Notes: a model not told the origin generated them from the sequence alone. A stretch of DNA of 64,000 nt from Clostridium sp. DL-VIII (GCF_000230835.1 NZ_CM001240.1:3326779-3390778); one strand, 5' to 3'. Shown: positions 19,413 through 29,574, numbered from the stretch's first letter. Program-made: numbers and translations.

Positions 19413-21023
19413 ATGAAAGGTATATTAAAGGTTATTATTGTAGATGATGAATATTTAATTAGAAATCTCATAAAGATGAAGGTTAATTGGGAAGACGTAA
19501 ATATGGAAGTCGTAGGAGAAGCAGGAAATGCAGAGCAAGCTTTAGAATTGATAGATAAATTAAATCCAGACATTATATTTACTGATATATGCATGCCTTC
19601 TATGGATGGAATTGAACTTAGTAAGAATATAATAGAAAAATATCCGGATATTAAAATTATTATTGTTACAGGTTATGATGATTTTGAATATGCAAGAAGT
19701 GGTATTAAACTTGGAATATATGATTTTATTTTAAAACCTATAAATTCATCTGAACTTATGGAGACCTTAAGCAAGCTTAGAAATATAATAAACTCAAAAA
19801 GAAATCATGAAGAGGAATATAATCAATTGAAAAAGCAGGTTCATGAAAGTTTACCAATTTTAAAAGAGAAGTTTTTGAATGAACTTTTATTTGATCAGCT
19901 AACGTCGGAAGAGATCATGAGTAAATTTGAGTATTTTAAGATTAATGTAGATCTTTACTATAATGTATTCCAGATAGCATTGATAGAAGTGGATAATTTA
20001 ATAAAAGATGAGAGAAAAGAAGAAAATAAAATTTTGCTATCTATGCAGTGCTTTAATATTATACAAAATTTTTTTAAAGAAGATAATTATGTTTTTGTAT
20101 TTTTTGATAATGGAAGAAGAATTGCAATATTATCAAATAGTGAAAAGGTAGATTTAATAGAAAGTTGTGAATTGCTAAAAAAAATAATTATAGACAGGTT
20201 AGAGTGTTCTGTAAGTTTGGGAGTTGGTATGAAAAAAGGAGAGGCTCAAAATATCAGATTTTCTTACAAAGAGGCCATAGAAGCGGTGAACTACAAAGTT
20301 ATTGCTGGAAAGAACCAGGTTATAAGTTACACTGACATACATGTAGGTGAAAATATTTTTCATAACAGAGATGAAGATAAGATAGGGAAGTTAAGCTTAT
20401 TTATTAATGCAGGAGCAAAGGAAAATGCTTTAGAAATTTTAGAACAGATATTTACCATTTCAGCTATTGGTTATCTGGAAACTATGAAAAAAGCGAGATT
20501 ACAGGCTTTAGATGTGTTATTTGCCTGTCAACGCATTGCTAGTGAACAGAAAATTACTCCTACAGACATTTGGAAAAGCCATGAAAAAATAAATGAATTG
20601 ATTTTAAAAGCTGATAATTTGCCAGAACTAAAACAGTGCATGAGAGAATGTGTAGAAGACATTACTGGATTGATGCAAAAATCGAATGCAGTAAAAGCGA
20701 ATACATTTATTAAAAATGTAAAGGAATATTTAAATAATAATATTTCCAATCAAGATTTATCACTATCTAGTGTTGCAAAAGAATTCTTTATAAGCTCAGG
20801 ACATTTGGGACGTCTATTTAAACAGCAAACTTCTAAGACTTTTATCGAGTATCTTACTGAAATAAGAATTAAAAAAGTTCAAAAACTTTTGTTGGAAACA
20901 AATTTAAATGGATCTCAGATTAGTGAAAGGGTTGGAATAAGTGATTCCCATTATCTAAGCATTCTATTTAAAAAGCATACAGGACTTTGCATTAATGAAT
21001 TTAGAAAGTTTAAAAAAGTCTAG
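19413..21023 (+). CDS. Response regulator, YesN type (REC-AraC)
   Basis: Cytoplasmic transcription activator partnered with the upstream kinase. The receiver domain (~1-120) has VDDEYLIR, phosphoacceptor Asp in FTDICMPSMDG, and Lys in FILKPINS. A long middle region links to a C-terminal AraC-type double helix-turn-helix (~435-536), with SSVAKEFFISSGHLGRLFKQ and ISDSHYLSILFKKHTG. ATG 19401 sits directly on the AAGGA site, so ATG 19413 is preferred; this gives 536 residues. Likely target: the ABC transporter genes that start 112 bp downstream, probably when arabino-oligosaccharides are present. The inducer is inferred from context. Confidence 0.9.
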   Translation: MKGILKVIIVDDEYLIRNLIKMKVNWEDVNMEVVGEAGNAEQALELIDKLNPDIIFTDICMPSMDGIELSKNIIEKYPDIKIIIVTGYDDFEYARSGIKLGIYDFILKPINSSELMETLSKLRNIINSKRNHEEEYNQLKKQVHESLPILKEKFLNELLFDQLTSEEIMSKFEYFKINVDLYYNVFQIALIEVDNLIKDERKEENKILLSMQCFNIIQNFFKEDNYVFVFFDNGRRIAILSNSEKVDLIESCELLKKIIIDRLECSVSLGVGMKKGEAQNIRFSYKEAIEAVNYKVIAGKNQVISYTDIHVGENIFHNRDEDKIGKLSLFINAGAKENALEILEQIFTISAIGYLETMKKARLQALDVLFACQRIASEQKITPTDIWKSHEKINELILKADNLPELKQCMRECVEDITGLMQKSNAVKANTFIKNVKEYLNNNISNQDLSLSSVAKEFFISSGHLGRLFKQQTSKTFIEYLTEIRIKKVQKLLLETNLNGSQISERVGISDSHYLSILFKKHTGLCINEFRKFKKV

Positions 21024-21134
21024 ATAACATGTTGTTTTTTTGAATATTTATGTGCAGATATTGAATTGTAAACAATATCAGATACTTCTAGAATATTAAG
21101 AGAAGTAAAAAAACATATATAAGGGGGATCTTTA

Positions 21135-22436
21135 ATGAAAAAACATGTCTTAAAAATAATAACTGCTACACTTGTTAGTGCAATGGCGCTTTCCTTCACT
21201 GCATGTTCAAGTTCAACAAGTGTAGATAGTTCTAGCGGAGGAAATGGAACAATTAAATTGTCAATGTGGCATCAATCTGTTGGCGATACTGATCCAACTT
21301 CAAAATTACTAAAAGAAGCTGTTGAAGAGTGGAACAAAGAACATCCAGATATAATTGTAGAACAAGATGGAGTTACAGGGGAGCAATACAAAACAAAGAT
21401 TAAAACAGCTATAGCAGCAAATGAGGGGCCTGATATAGAGTATATGTATGGAGGAAGTTTTGTTAAACCTTATATACAATCAGGAAATATGCTGGCTCTT
21501 GATGAATATCTTACTCAAGACGTTAAAGACAAGCTAGTTAAAGGTACTATAGATGGGTGCGTAGTTGATGGGAAGACTTATAGTTTGCCAATGTATTCAT
21601 TTATAGCAAGCTTATATTGTAATAAAGAGTTATTTGATAAGGCTGGAGCAAAAATACCTACCACATATGATGAATTGCTTGATGCTGTAAAGAAGTTACG
21701 CGCAGCTAATATTACTCCGATAGCACTAGGAGAAAAGGATAGATGGCCTGGAATGTATTGGTTTGATATCTTTGCTATGCGTCAGGCAGGAAATGATGCA
21801 GCTATGGCAGCACTAAAAGATCCATCAAAATTTAATTCGCCTCAATTCATAGAAGCTGCAAAAAAGATTCAGGAAATGGCTGATGCTGGAGCCTTTAACG
21901 ATAACATGTTTAGTATGAGTTACGATGAAATGTTAGGTGCTTTCACAGGAGGTAATTCTGCAATGATGTTTCAAGCGAATTGGGTAAACTCACCAATAGA
22001 AGATAAATCAGCAGCTAGTAGCGGAAAAGTTGTAGCAGTGCCATTTCCTTTATTTAAGGATGGTGCGGGTAAGGCAACAGAGTTTTATGGCGGTGGTGTA
22101 GACGGTTTCTATGCTAATGCAAATACAAAACATCCTAAGGAGGCTGCTCAATTCTTAATTTACTTAAGCGAAAAAATAGGTAAAGAAGGTTATTTAGCAA
22201 ATGCAGGTCTACCATGCTGGGATACAAAAGGATTGGATACCTCTACAGTTTCTGATTTAACAAAGAAATCAGCAGAGCTAATGGCAACAGGTACATCATT
22301 TATTAACTGGTGGGATAATATACTCCCTGCAGATTCTTCAGAGACACATAAGAATCTCATTGCAGAACTTTTAGGGAAGAAGATTACTCCAGAAGAATTC
22401 TGCGATAAAATGTCCAAAGTAGAAGGAGAAAAGTAA
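21135..22436 (+). CDS. ABC sugar-binding lipoprotein
   Basis: Extracellular solute-binding protein (family 1), 433 residues. A lipoprotein signal is visible: MKKHVLKIITATLVSAMALS followed by the lipobox FTAC at ~24. Mature features typical of the family include IKLSMWHQS, GPDIEYMYGG, FTGGNSAMMFQANW and EAAQFLIYLS. The ATG follows AAGGGGGATC. Two permease genes follow, but no ATP-binding subunit, so a shared MsiK/MsmX-type ATPase elsewhere is likely. It should deliver oligosaccharides, probably arabinose-containing, given the GH51 enzyme downstream. Substrate is inferred. Confidence 0.92.
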   Translation: MKKHVLKIITATLVSAMALSFTACSSSTSVDSSSGGNGTIKLSMWHQSVGDTDPTSKLLKEAVEEWNKEHPDIIVEQDGVTGEQYKTKIKTAIAANEGPDIEYMYGGSFVKPYIQSGNMLALDEYLTQDVKDKLVKGTIDGCVVDGKTYSLPMYSFIASLYCNKELFDKAGAKIPTTYDELLDAVKKLRAANITPIALGEKDRWPGMYWFDIFAMRQAGNDAAMAALKDPSKFNSPQFIEAAKKIQEMADAGAFNDNMFSMSYDEMLGAFTGGNSAMMFQANWVNSPIEDKSAASSGKVVAVPFPLFKDGAGKATEFYGGGVDGFYANANTKHPKEAAQFLIYLSEKIGKEGYLANAGLPCWDTKGLDTSTVSDLTKKSAELMATGTSFINWWDNILPADSSETHKNLIAELLGKKITPEEFCDKMSKVEGEK

Positions 22437-22492
22437 AACAGCATAGGATTTGTGGTAAAACAAAATGTTTTGCCACAGTCTTTATTGAAGAG

Positions 22493-23371
22493 GTGATTAT
22501 CATAAATTCTATTTTATCAAACAAAAAAACAATTTGTATATTTGTGCTTCCAACGCTAATAATAATGTTTACAATTATATTTATTCCGATTATCTTATCG
22601 GTAAAATATAGTATGCTTGATTGGGGCGGTGTAGGAAGCGGAACATTTATTGGATTAGATAATTATAAGAATATGTTTATGGACGCAAGATTCTTGCATT
22701 CAGTTAAGAATTCATTATTATTTGCATTTGTTTCCATAGTAATTCAACTACCTATATCTCTTCTTTTAGCGCTGATTTTGGCTTCAGGAGTTAAATTTGA
22801 AAAGTTTTATCGTACAGTTTATTTTATACCTGTAATTATTTCTACTGTTGTAATTGGACAACTCTGGATTAAAATATATAATGCTGATTATGGACTACTA
22901 AATACTATGCTTAGAGCTATTGGACTAAACCAATTAGCCCATGACTGGGTAGGAAAAGAAGATACAGCTCTTATAAGTTGTTTTATTCCTATATTATGGC
23001 AGTATGTGGGCTATCATATGCTGATTATGTATGCTGGAGCAAAGTCAATCTCTTCAGATATTAACGAAGCAGCAAAGATAGATGGAGCTTCTCCTATAAA
23101 AACAGCATGGTATATTACTATTCCACTTTTAAAACCCATTTTAAAGGTTTGTATGACTTTCTCGTTGATTGGTGCGTTGAAGGTATTTGATTTGATTTAT
23201 GTATTAACTAATGGTGGGCCATTTTTCTCGACAGAAGTTCCAAGTACCTTGATGTATACTACTATTTTTGATAATTATAAATACGGCTATGGAAGTGCAA
23301 TGTCGGTATTTATCATAATAGAATGTTTGATACTTACAGTAATGCTCGATAGACTTATTAAAACAGAGTAA
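22493..23371 (+). CDS. ABC sugar permease, LacF/MalF type
   Basis: Inner-membrane permease with six hydrophobic segments and the EAA loop INEAAKIDGASPIKTAWYIT that contacts the ATPase. The start is odd. GTG 22493 is the only canonical start near the expected N-terminus but is within 2 nt of a weak site. An AUA at 22502 lies 6 nt after a good GAGGTG (22490-22495). Starting there gives 289 residues and an N-terminus that suits the family. It lies between the binding protein and the second permease as expected. Confidence 0.9.
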   Translation: MIIINSILSNKKTICIFVLPTLIIMFTIIFIPIILSVKYSMLDWGGVGSGTFIGLDNYKNMFMDARFLHSVKNSLLFAFVSIVIQLPISLLLALILASGVKFEKFYRTVYFIPVIISTVVIGQLWIKIYNADYGLLNTMLRAIGLNQLAHDWVGKEDTALISCFIPILWQYVGYHMLIMYAGAKSISSDINEAAKIDGASPIKTAWYITIPLLKPILKVCMTFSLIGALKVFDLIYVLTNGGPFFSTEVPSTLMYTTIFDNYKYGYGSAMSVFIIIECLILTVMLDRLIKTE

Positions 23372-23394
23372 AAAATGGAAGGAAGTGAGTTTAG

Positions 23395-24249
23395 ATGAAA
23401 ATGCTTGAAAGTTCTTCAAACGGTAAAAGGAATATAAGTAAAATACCTATACAGATATTTCTCATTATTGTTGCAATAATACAGATATATCCACTTGTAT
23501 GGTTGGTTCTATTCTCGTTTAAAGATAATGGTGAGATATTTGGTGGTAACATTGCTGGCCTTCCACATGTGTGGCGTATTGAAAACTATGAAAGTGCTAT
23601 TAAACAGGCTAATGTCATGAAATATTTCTTTAACAGTGTAATTGTTACAGTAATCACTATAGCTTTAGTGCTCTTGTTGTCTTCTATGACAGCTTATGCA
23701 ATCAGCCGCATGAAATGGAAATTTAGTAAACCTACTTTGATAATAATATTAATAGGAATGATGGTTCCAATTCATGCAGCATTATTGCCGTTATTTATGG
23801 TTCTAAAAAATTTAAAAATGTTAAACTCATATTGGGCTTTAATCATACCTTACACAGCTTTTGCTATTCCAATGGCAGTTATTATATTAGCAGCATTTTT
23901 ACAAGGGATTCCAAAGGAATTGGAAGAAGCGGCAGTAATAGATGGATGTGGCATTTTTAGAATATTCTTTTCTATAATTATTCCTATTATAAGACCAGCT
24001 ATGGCTACTGTAGCAATATTCACATATCTGTCTTCATGGAATGAGTTGATGTTTGCAGTAACCTTTATAAATAAAACTGAATTTAAAACGCTTACGGTAG
24101 GCATTATGTCTATGGTAGGTAATTATGTAACAAAATGGGGAGATATAGGTGCAGGCCTTGTTATTGCAACAATACCAACAATAGTGATATATATACTTTT
24201 AAGTGATCAAGTACAAAAAAGCCTTACTGCTGGTGCAGTAAAGGAATAA
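23395..24249 (+). CDS. ABC sugar permease, LacG/MalG type
   Basis: Second permease of the sugar transporter, 284 residues with six transmembrane segments and the EAA loop KELEEAAVIDGCGIFRIFF. An ATG with GGAAG upstream follows the first permease by 23 bp. Typical CUT1-family member. Together with the binding protein it forms an importer lacking its own ATPase gene. Confidence 0.92.
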   Translation: MKMLESSSNGKRNISKIPIQIFLIIVAIIQIYPLVWLVLFSFKDNGEIFGGNIAGLPHVWRIENYESAIKQANVMKYFFNSVIVTVITIALVLLLSSMTAYAISRMKWKFSKPTLIIILIGMMVPIHAALLPLFMVLKNLKMLNSYWALIIPYTAFAIPMAVIILAAFLQGIPKELEEAAVIDGCGIFRIFFSIIIPIIRPAMATVAIFTYLSSWNELMFAVTFINKTEFKTLTVGIMSMVGNYVTKWGDIGAGLVIATIPTIVIYILLSDQVQKSLTAGAVKE

Positions 24250-24346
24250 TATAAAGCTTTTGTATGATGTATAGTTAAAAAATGGTTGTTTAGTAGTAAT
24301 TTGTTTTTATTTCTGTGCACTAAAAATTAGTTTTGAGAGGTGTAAA

Positions 24347-25825
24347 ATGGCAAAGATAATTATTAATACAGATATTAAAAAAGGAAAAATAAATAAGAAT
24401 ATTTATGGTAATTTCGCTGAACATTTAGGGAGATGTATTTATGGTGGGTTTTGGGTAGGAAAGGACTCGGAAATACCAAATATAAATGGGATAAGAAAAG
24501 ATGTAGTAGAAGCTTTAAAAGAGTTAAAGATTCCAGTTCTTAGATGGCCAGGAGGATGTTTTGCTGATGAATATCATTGGAAAGATGGTATAGGTGATCC
24601 AAAGTCAAGGCCTAAGATGGTGAATGTACATTGGGGTGGAGTTACAGAAAACAATCACTTTGGTACACATGAATTTTTTGAACTTTGTGAGCTGTTAGGA
24701 GCAGAACCATATATTTGTGGTAATGTGGGAAGCGGAACAGTTCAAGAAATGAGAGAATGGATTGAGTATATGACTTTTGATGGAGAATCACCAATGTCAA
24801 ATTTAAGATCAGAAAATGGTAATGAGAAACCTTGGAAGCTTACATACTTTGGGGTTGGAAATGAAAACTGGGGCTGTGGTGGTAATATGCGTCCAGAATA
24901 CTATGCTGATCTATATAGAAGATATTCAACCTACGTAAGGAACTTCGGGGATAATAAAATATTCAAAATAGCCTGTGGTCCTAATGATTATAATTATAAC
25001 TGGACTGAAGTGCTTATGAGAGAAGCAGGCAAATTTATGGACGGAATGAGCTTGCATTATTACACAATACCAGGGGATTTCTGGATTGGTAAAGGTTCTG
25101 CTACGGAGTTTAGTGAAGAAGAATGGTTTATTACTATAAAAAAATCAATGATGATGGAAGAGCTTCTTACGAGGCATTCAGCAATTATGGATAAATATGA
25201 CCCAGAGAAGAAAGTTGCTTTAATAGTGGATGAATGGGGGACTTGGTTTGATGTTGAACCAGGAACAAATCCAGGCTTCTTGTATCAACAAAATACAATA
25301 AGGGATGCTTTAGTTGCCGGAGTAAATTTTAATATTTTTCATAAGCACTGTGATAGAGTGCAAATGGCGAATATAGCTCAGACCATAAATGTACTTCAAG
25401 CTGTTATACTTACAGAAGGTTCAAAGATGATATTAACTCCAACTTATCATGCTTTTAATATGTATAAGGTTCACCATGATGCTGAATTAATTGATCTAAA
25501 TATTGAATCAGGTGACTATATTTTTGGTGAAGATAAGATACCACAGGTAACTGCTACTGCCTCGATGGACAAGGATGGTAAGCTTCATGTATCCTTATGT
25601 AATTTAAGTCCTATAAAATCCGCTGATATTCAGTGCGAGCTTAGAGGGAAAGTAATGGATAAGGTGACAGGAACTATACTTACTGCAGATGCAATGAATG
25701 CTCATAATACCTTTGAAGATCCAGATAAAGTATCACTAAAATCATTTGATGCTGCAAGTATAGCAGAAGGAAGACTTACAGCAGTACTTCCTGCTATGTC
25801 CTTAGTTACATTGGAGCTAACGTAA
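24347..25825 (+). CDS. abfA: Alpha-L-arabinofuranosidase, GH51
   Basis: Cleaves terminal arabinofuranosyl residues from arabinoxylan or arabinan oligosaccharides. At 492 residues it has the normal length. The GH51 landmarks are [20 protein letters not shown], the acid/base Glu in [11 protein letters not shown] (~174), the nucleophile Glu in VDEWGTWFD (~296), [12 protein letters not shown] and a C-terminal beta domain. There is no signal peptide, so it acts in the cytoplasm on imported oligosaccharides. It follows the ABC permease by about 100 bp with a GAGAGGTG site, likely in the same regulon as the YesM/YesN pair. Confidence 0.95.
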   Translation: MAKIIINTDIKKGKINKNIYGNFAEHLGRCIYGGFWVGKDSEIPNINGIRKDVVEALKELKIPVLRWPGGCFADEYHWKDGIGDPKSRPKMVNVHWGGVTENNHFGTHEFFELCELLGAEPYICGNVGSGTVQEMREWIEYMTFDGESPMSNLRSENGNEKPWKLTYFGVGNENWGCGGNMRPEYYADLYRRYSTYVRNFGDNKIFKIACGPNDYNYNWTEVLMREAGKFMDGMSLHYYTIPGDFWIGKGSATEFSEEEWFITIKKSMMMEELLTRHSAIMDKYDPEKKVALIVDEWGTWFDVEPGTNPGFLYQQNTIRDALVAGVNFNIFHKHCDRVQMANIAQTINVLQAVILTEGSKMILTPTYHAFNMYKVHHDAELIDLNIESGDYIFGEDKIPQVTATASMDKDGKLHVSLCNLSPIKSADIQCELRGKVMDKVTGTILTADAMNAHNTFEDPDKVSLKSFDAASIAEGRLTAVLPAMSLVTLELT

Positions 25826-25829
25826 TTAG

Positions 25830-26096
25830 ATGGCATATATAGATAACTGTAAAGGGTGCTCGGCAAGTGTCAAGGTTCCACCAGAGGATATAAAAGCAAT
25901 GATCTTAAGTATTATTAATAGCAAAAATTTTAATTTAGTATCTGAGGAAGTGTATAGTAGAAGACTTCAGAAATGCGAAAGCTGTAAATATCTAGAGTAT
26001 AATACAACCTGCAGAGAATGTGGATGTATTGTGCAGGTTAGAGCCTTGCAGCAGGAGAAAGATTGTCCATATCCCAACAACTCTATGTGGAAATAA
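25830..26096 (+). CDS. Small cysteine-rich protein, DUF6171-like
   Basis: An 88-residue protein starting 4 nt after the arabinofuranosidase stop, so probably translationally coupled to it. The cysteines are arranged as CKGC near residue 7, CESCKY near 50 and CRECGC near 62, with a final DCPYP. This suggests bound metal. It resembles DUF6171 proteins, small zinc-ribbon-like proteins of clostridia. Function is unknown to me, and the link with GH51 may be incidental. Confidence 0.7.
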   Translation: MAYIDNCKGCSASVKVPPEDIKAMILSIINSKNFNLVSEEVYSRRLQKCESCKYLEYNTTCRECGCIVQVRALQQEKDCPYPNNSMWK

Positions 26097-26296
26097 GGTT
26101 ATGAGGGCAAAAAGTTAAAGTCATATGTATAAGACAAATTAGACTTTTTAGATGAAATTTTATATTGTAGTTAAGTTTAGTTGAATCTGTTCCAAAGAGC
26201 ATTTAGTCAAGGGGAATGATTAAGAATAAATATATGTTATAGCGTTGGTATATTGTTTTTTACTGAGTTAAAAATATAAAATTTGAGGTGAAAGGT

Positions 26297-27094
26297 ATGA
26301 ATATTAATTTTGATTTATTTCCAGAAGGAAAAACAAAAGCATTAACCATGAGTTATGATGATGGACAAATTTTTGATAGGAGATTAATAAGCATATTTAA
26401 TAAGTATGGAATAAAAGGTACGTTTCATTTAAACTCAGGAATCCTAGATAAGGAGAACTTTATAACTAAAGCTGAAGTTGCAAGGCTTTATGAAGGTCAT
26501 GAGGTTTCCCTGCATGCAAAAATGCATCCATTTCTAGACTGCATACCAGTTGAAGGTATCATAGAAGAAATATTTGAAGACAGAAAATGCTTAGAGTCTT
26601 TAGTTGGTTATCCTATAAAAGGAATGTCGTATCCTTATGGAGCTTTTAATGGAAAGATTATAAAAACGCTTGAGAGTATTGGAATTCAGTACTCAAGAAC
26701 TGTAGTTTCACATCATGATTTTTATATTCCAGAAAATTTCTTGGCTTGGAATGCAACTTGTCATCATGATGATAACCTTATGGAGCTTGGACAAGAATTT
26801 TCGAATTATGAATTTAATGGAAAATTAAAACTAATGTATGTTTGGGGACATAGCTTTGAGTTTGAAAGAAATAATAACTGGAATTTGATTGAGAATTTTT
26901 GTGAGTTAGTTTATAAAAATAAAGAAATTTGGTTTGCGAGCAACATTGAGGTAATGAGATATATTAAGGCATTAAAAAAACTTGAATTCTCTGCAAAAGG
27001 AGATATTGTATATAATCCGACTGCAATAACAGTATGGATTAGCGTAGACAATAAAGCTGTGGAAGTTAAATGTGGAGAAACAATAAGATTATAA
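26297..27094 (+). CDS. Polysaccharide deacetylase family protein
   Basis: A NodB-homology hydrolase of 265 residues. The conserved first motif TMSYDDGQ supplies the paired aspartates. The metal-binding histidines appear in SLHAKMHPF, and the arginine/tyrosine motif in MSYPYGAFN. There is no signal peptide, unusual for peptidoglycan deacetylases but common in sugar gene clusters. ATG 26297 is chosen over GTG 26288, which overlaps the GAGGTG site. The family includes chitin, xylan and peptidoglycan deacetylases. Removing acetyl groups from imported oligosaccharides would fit the neighbours, but this is inference. Confidence 0.85.
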   Translation: MNINFDLFPEGKTKALTMSYDDGQIFDRRLISIFNKYGIKGTFHLNSGILDKENFITKAEVARLYEGHEVSLHAKMHPFLDCIPVEGIIEEIFEDRKCLESLVGYPIKGMSYPYGAFNGKIIKTLESIGIQYSRTVVSHHDFYIPENFLAWNATCHHDDNLMELGQEFSNYEFNGKLKLMYVWGHSFEFERNNNWNLIENFCELVYKNKEIWFASNIEVMRYIKALKKLEFSAKGDIVYNPTAITVWISVDNKAVEVKCGETIRL

Positions 27095-27122
27095 TATATT
27101 AAAATTTAAATTTATATTATTA

Positions 27123-27190
27123 AAACCACCTTTTCTGATGTAAAATTGATTTACAAATATAATTTTCATCAGAAAAGGTGGTTTAATTAT
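27123..27190 (+). terminator. Long hairpin between convergent-looking units
   Basis: A perfect 18-bp stem, AAACCACCTTTTCTGATG / CATCAGAAAAGGTGGTTT, is extended inside by AAAATT/AATTTT. It can act after the deacetylase gene. The T-run after it is short. Confidence 0.75.
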
Positions 27191-27269
27191 AATCAAAGAT
27201 TAAGAATAAAATAACGTACTTACTATTATAAAGTAAGTGTGATAAAATAACTAAAGGTGGTGATTGAAA

Positions 27270-27578
27270 ATGGAAAAGTTTCATATGTGTCCAAAGTTTG
27301 AAAATGCCTTTGAACTACTAGGGAAAAGATGGACCGGTTTGATTATAAGAACGTTATTGAATGATCAAAATCGTTTTTCAGATATAGCAGAAGCAATTCC
27401 TAATATGAGTGCTCGTATGCTTACAGAAAGATTTAAGGAATTGGAGAAGGAAGGAATTATTATAAGAAAGGTTTATCCAGAAACTCCAGTACGAATAGAA
27501 TATGAGTTGACGGAAAAAGGAAGAGATCTTCAAAGCGCTATGGATGAAATTCAAAAATGGGCAGAAAAATGGACTTAG
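27270..27578 (+). CDS. HxlR-family transcriptional regulator
   Basis: A 102-residue winged-helix regulator. HxlR hallmarks are the early cysteine (FHMCPKFENAFELLGKRWT), FSDIAEAIPNMSARMLTERFKELE and IEYELTEKGR. ATG 27270 has AAAGGTGGTG 7 nt upstream. HxlR proteins often respond to aldehydes, quinones or disulfide stress through the N-terminal Cys. Here the pirin and nitroreductase genes lie downstream on the same strand, plausible targets. A terminator separates it from them. Confidence 0.9.
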   Translation: MEKFHMCPKFENAFELLGKRWTGLIIRTLLNDQNRFSDIAEAIPNMSARMLTERFKELEKEGIIIRKVYPETPVRIEYELTEKGRDLQSAMDEIQKWAEKWT

Positions 27579-27603
27579 TTAAATATATTATAAAAAGCAT
27601 AAG

Positions 27604-27650
27604 AAAGCGGCTTAATCAAAATAAATTTGAGGTAGCCGCTTTTTATCTTT
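27604..27650 (+). terminator. Terminator after the HxlR gene
   Basis: AAAGCGGCT / AGCCGCTTT stem with a 21-nt loop, followed by TTATCTTTT. Confidence 0.8.
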
Positions 27651-27855
27651 TATTAAAAATGATATTTAGAAAAATAGTTTTAAATATTATTGACCAGCAA
27701 TAATAAGTGTATTATAATTTATATATAGTTAGTTACTAAAAGTAATGAACTATATTAAATTGTTTGAGTGAGTTTTCGTAAGTTTAGTGAATTTAATAGA
27801 AAGATTTGGGATATTTTGATTATATATTAATAATAATGAATAGGAGGGATGTAAA

Positions 27856-28554
27856 GTGTTACGAAAGATTGATAGTACGAGCATGGGAAGTAGTGATCTG
27901 GGATGGTTAAGAAGTAAATTTCATTTTTCTTTTGCAGAATATTATAATCCATTTAATATTAGGTTTGGAACTTTAAGGGTTATAAATGATGATTTAATTG
28001 AACCTGACACAGGATTTGATACACATCCTCATAAAGATATGGAAATAATAACATACGTAATTAATGGTGATCTTACACATGAAGATAGTATGGGGAATAA
28101 AAACACAATAACTCGAGGACATGTTCAATACATGAGCGCTGGGACAGGAGTATATCATAGTGAAATTAATTATGGTGAAAAAAGATTAAGATTGTTACAA
28201 ATATGGATATTACCGGAAAAGTCAGGGTATAATCCCGATTATGGAGACTATAGGTTCAAGTGGAATGACAGGGAAAACAAATGGCTTCATATGGTTTCGA
28301 GTAAAAAGGGAGAGGCTCCAATAAAAATAAATCAAGATACAAATATTTATTCTTTAGAACTTGAGAAAGAAAATGAAATTAAGTTTTTGGTAGGTGAAAA
28401 AAGGCAAGCGTATTTAGTTCAGATAGAGGGAAAATCTAAAATAAATAATATAGAATTAAATGTTCAAGATGGACTAGAAATAGTTGAAGAAGATATACTA
28501 ATTAAAGCAAAGGAAAATTCTCATATTTTAGTTTTAGAAATGAGAAAAGAATAA
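27856..28554 (+). CDS. Pirin-family protein (YhaK-like)
   Basis: A 232-residue bicupin. The N-terminal cupin carries the metal-binding set FDTHPHKDMEIITYVINGDLTH and later GVYHSE. Some pirins are quercetin dioxygenases and others redox regulators; activity cannot be assigned here. The GTG start has AGGAGGG 7 nt upstream. It precedes a nitroreductase by 60 bp, forming a probable two-gene unit for quinone or aromatic redox stress. Confidence 0.9.
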   Translation: MLRKIDSTSMGSSDLGWLRSKFHFSFAEYYNPFNIRFGTLRVINDDLIEPDTGFDTHPHKDMEIITYVINGDLTHEDSMGNKNTITRGHVQYMSAGTGVYHSEINYGEKRLRLLQIWILPEKSGYNPDYGDYRFKWNDRENKWLHMVSSKKGEAPIKINQDTNIYSLELEKENEIKFLVGEKRQAYLVQIEGKSKINNIELNVQDGLEIVEEDILIKAKENSHILVLEMRKE

Positions 28555-28614
28555 TAGTTTACATTTAATTAAAAATTATTATAAATATGTTTTATAAATG
28601 AGGAGGAATGATTT

Positions 28615-29214
28615 ATGTCAAAGGATTTTTTAAGCGCAGTAGCAGATAGGCGTTCGTATTATGGAATAAGTAAGGAAACAGTTGTTTCGGATGAAAGGAT
28701 TGAAGAAATTATAGAGCATTCTGTTAAACATACTCCATCAGCATTTAACTCACAAAGTGCAAGGATAGTTTTATTGCTCGGCAAGGAACATGATAAATTA
28801 TGGGACATTACAAAGGAGGCTTTAAGAAAGATCGTGCCAGCTGACAAGTTTAAGGATACTGAAGATAAGATAAATTCTTTTAAAAGTGGATATGGCACAG
28901 TTTTATTCTTTGAGGATAAGAGTATAATAGAGTCTCTTCAAGAAAAATTTGCGCTTTACAAGGACAATTTTCCAATTTGGTCGCAGCAATCAAGTGGAAT
29001 GCATCAATTTGTCATTTGGACAGCTTTAGAAATTGAAGGTTTTGGAGTATCATTACAACACTATAATGAACTTATTGAATCAGATGTGAAGAAAGAATGG
29101 CACATACCTGATAGTTGGAAGATTATTGGACAAATGCCATTTGGAAAACCTACAGCAGAGCCAAGTGAAAAAGAATTTAAGCCATTAGAAGAACGTATTA
29201 AAGTATTTAAGTAA
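28615..29214 (+). CDS. Nitroreductase-family oxidoreductase
   Basis: A 199-residue FMN-dependent oxidoreductase. RRSYYGI near the start is the family's RRS phosphate-binding motif, and HTPSAFNSQSARIVLL is the second FMN region. GFGVSLQHYN and IIGQMPFGKP are typical of the YhaN/Frm2-like fatty-acid-type nitroreductases. The ATG follows GAGGAGGAATG. The usual activity is NAD(P)H-dependent reduction of nitro compounds or quinones. It sits with pirin and HxlR, a coherent redox group, and ends with a terminator. Confidence 0.9.
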   Translation: MSKDFLSAVADRRSYYGISKETVVSDERIEEIIEHSVKHTPSAFNSQSARIVLLLGKEHDKLWDITKEALRKIVPADKFKDTEDKINSFKSGYGTVLFFEDKSIIESLQEKFALYKDNFPIWSQQSSGMHQFVIWTALEIEGFGVSLQHYNELIESDVKKEWHIPDSWKIIGQMPFGKPTAEPSEKEFKPLEERIKVFK

Positions 29215-29290
29215 TCACACAAATGATGAAGAAAACTATGTAATTAAAATTTATTGCCTAATTTTAAAGAGTGTGTTCCACAATAACAAG

Positions 29291-29330
29291 ACCCATGAAA
29301 TCTGAAAAATGGATTTCGTGGGTTATTTTT
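29291..29330 (+). terminator. Terminator after nitroreductase
   Basis: ACCCATGAAATC / GATTTCGTGGGT (one wobble) with a 9-nt loop, then TATTTTT. Related in sequence to the hairpins at 2079, 17193 and 31794. Confidence 0.85.
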
Positions 29331-29574
29331 ATGTTTATAATTCATTATTCAAATTGTACATAATTTGTGATTAGACTGTAACAAGGCTGTGATAATTAAT
29401 AGATAGAATACCAGTATAGATTCAAAAGCTTACAGAGCTCAAGACTTGATTCAAAAAAATAATATGAAAAGTTTAAATTAAAACTGTATTGTAGGTTGTT
29501 AAGAAGTATAACAATAGTTGATATATCAGTATATACGGGGGATTTAAACCAATAAATAAAGAGGAGGACATATT
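29331..29574. other. Leader of the broken glycosyltransferase gene
   Basis: About 240 bp. A direct repeat of CTGTAACAAG and CTGTGATAAT (29375-29397 region) could be a response-regulator site, but this is a weak guess. GAGGAGG at 29561 precedes GTG 29575. Confidence 0.3.
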
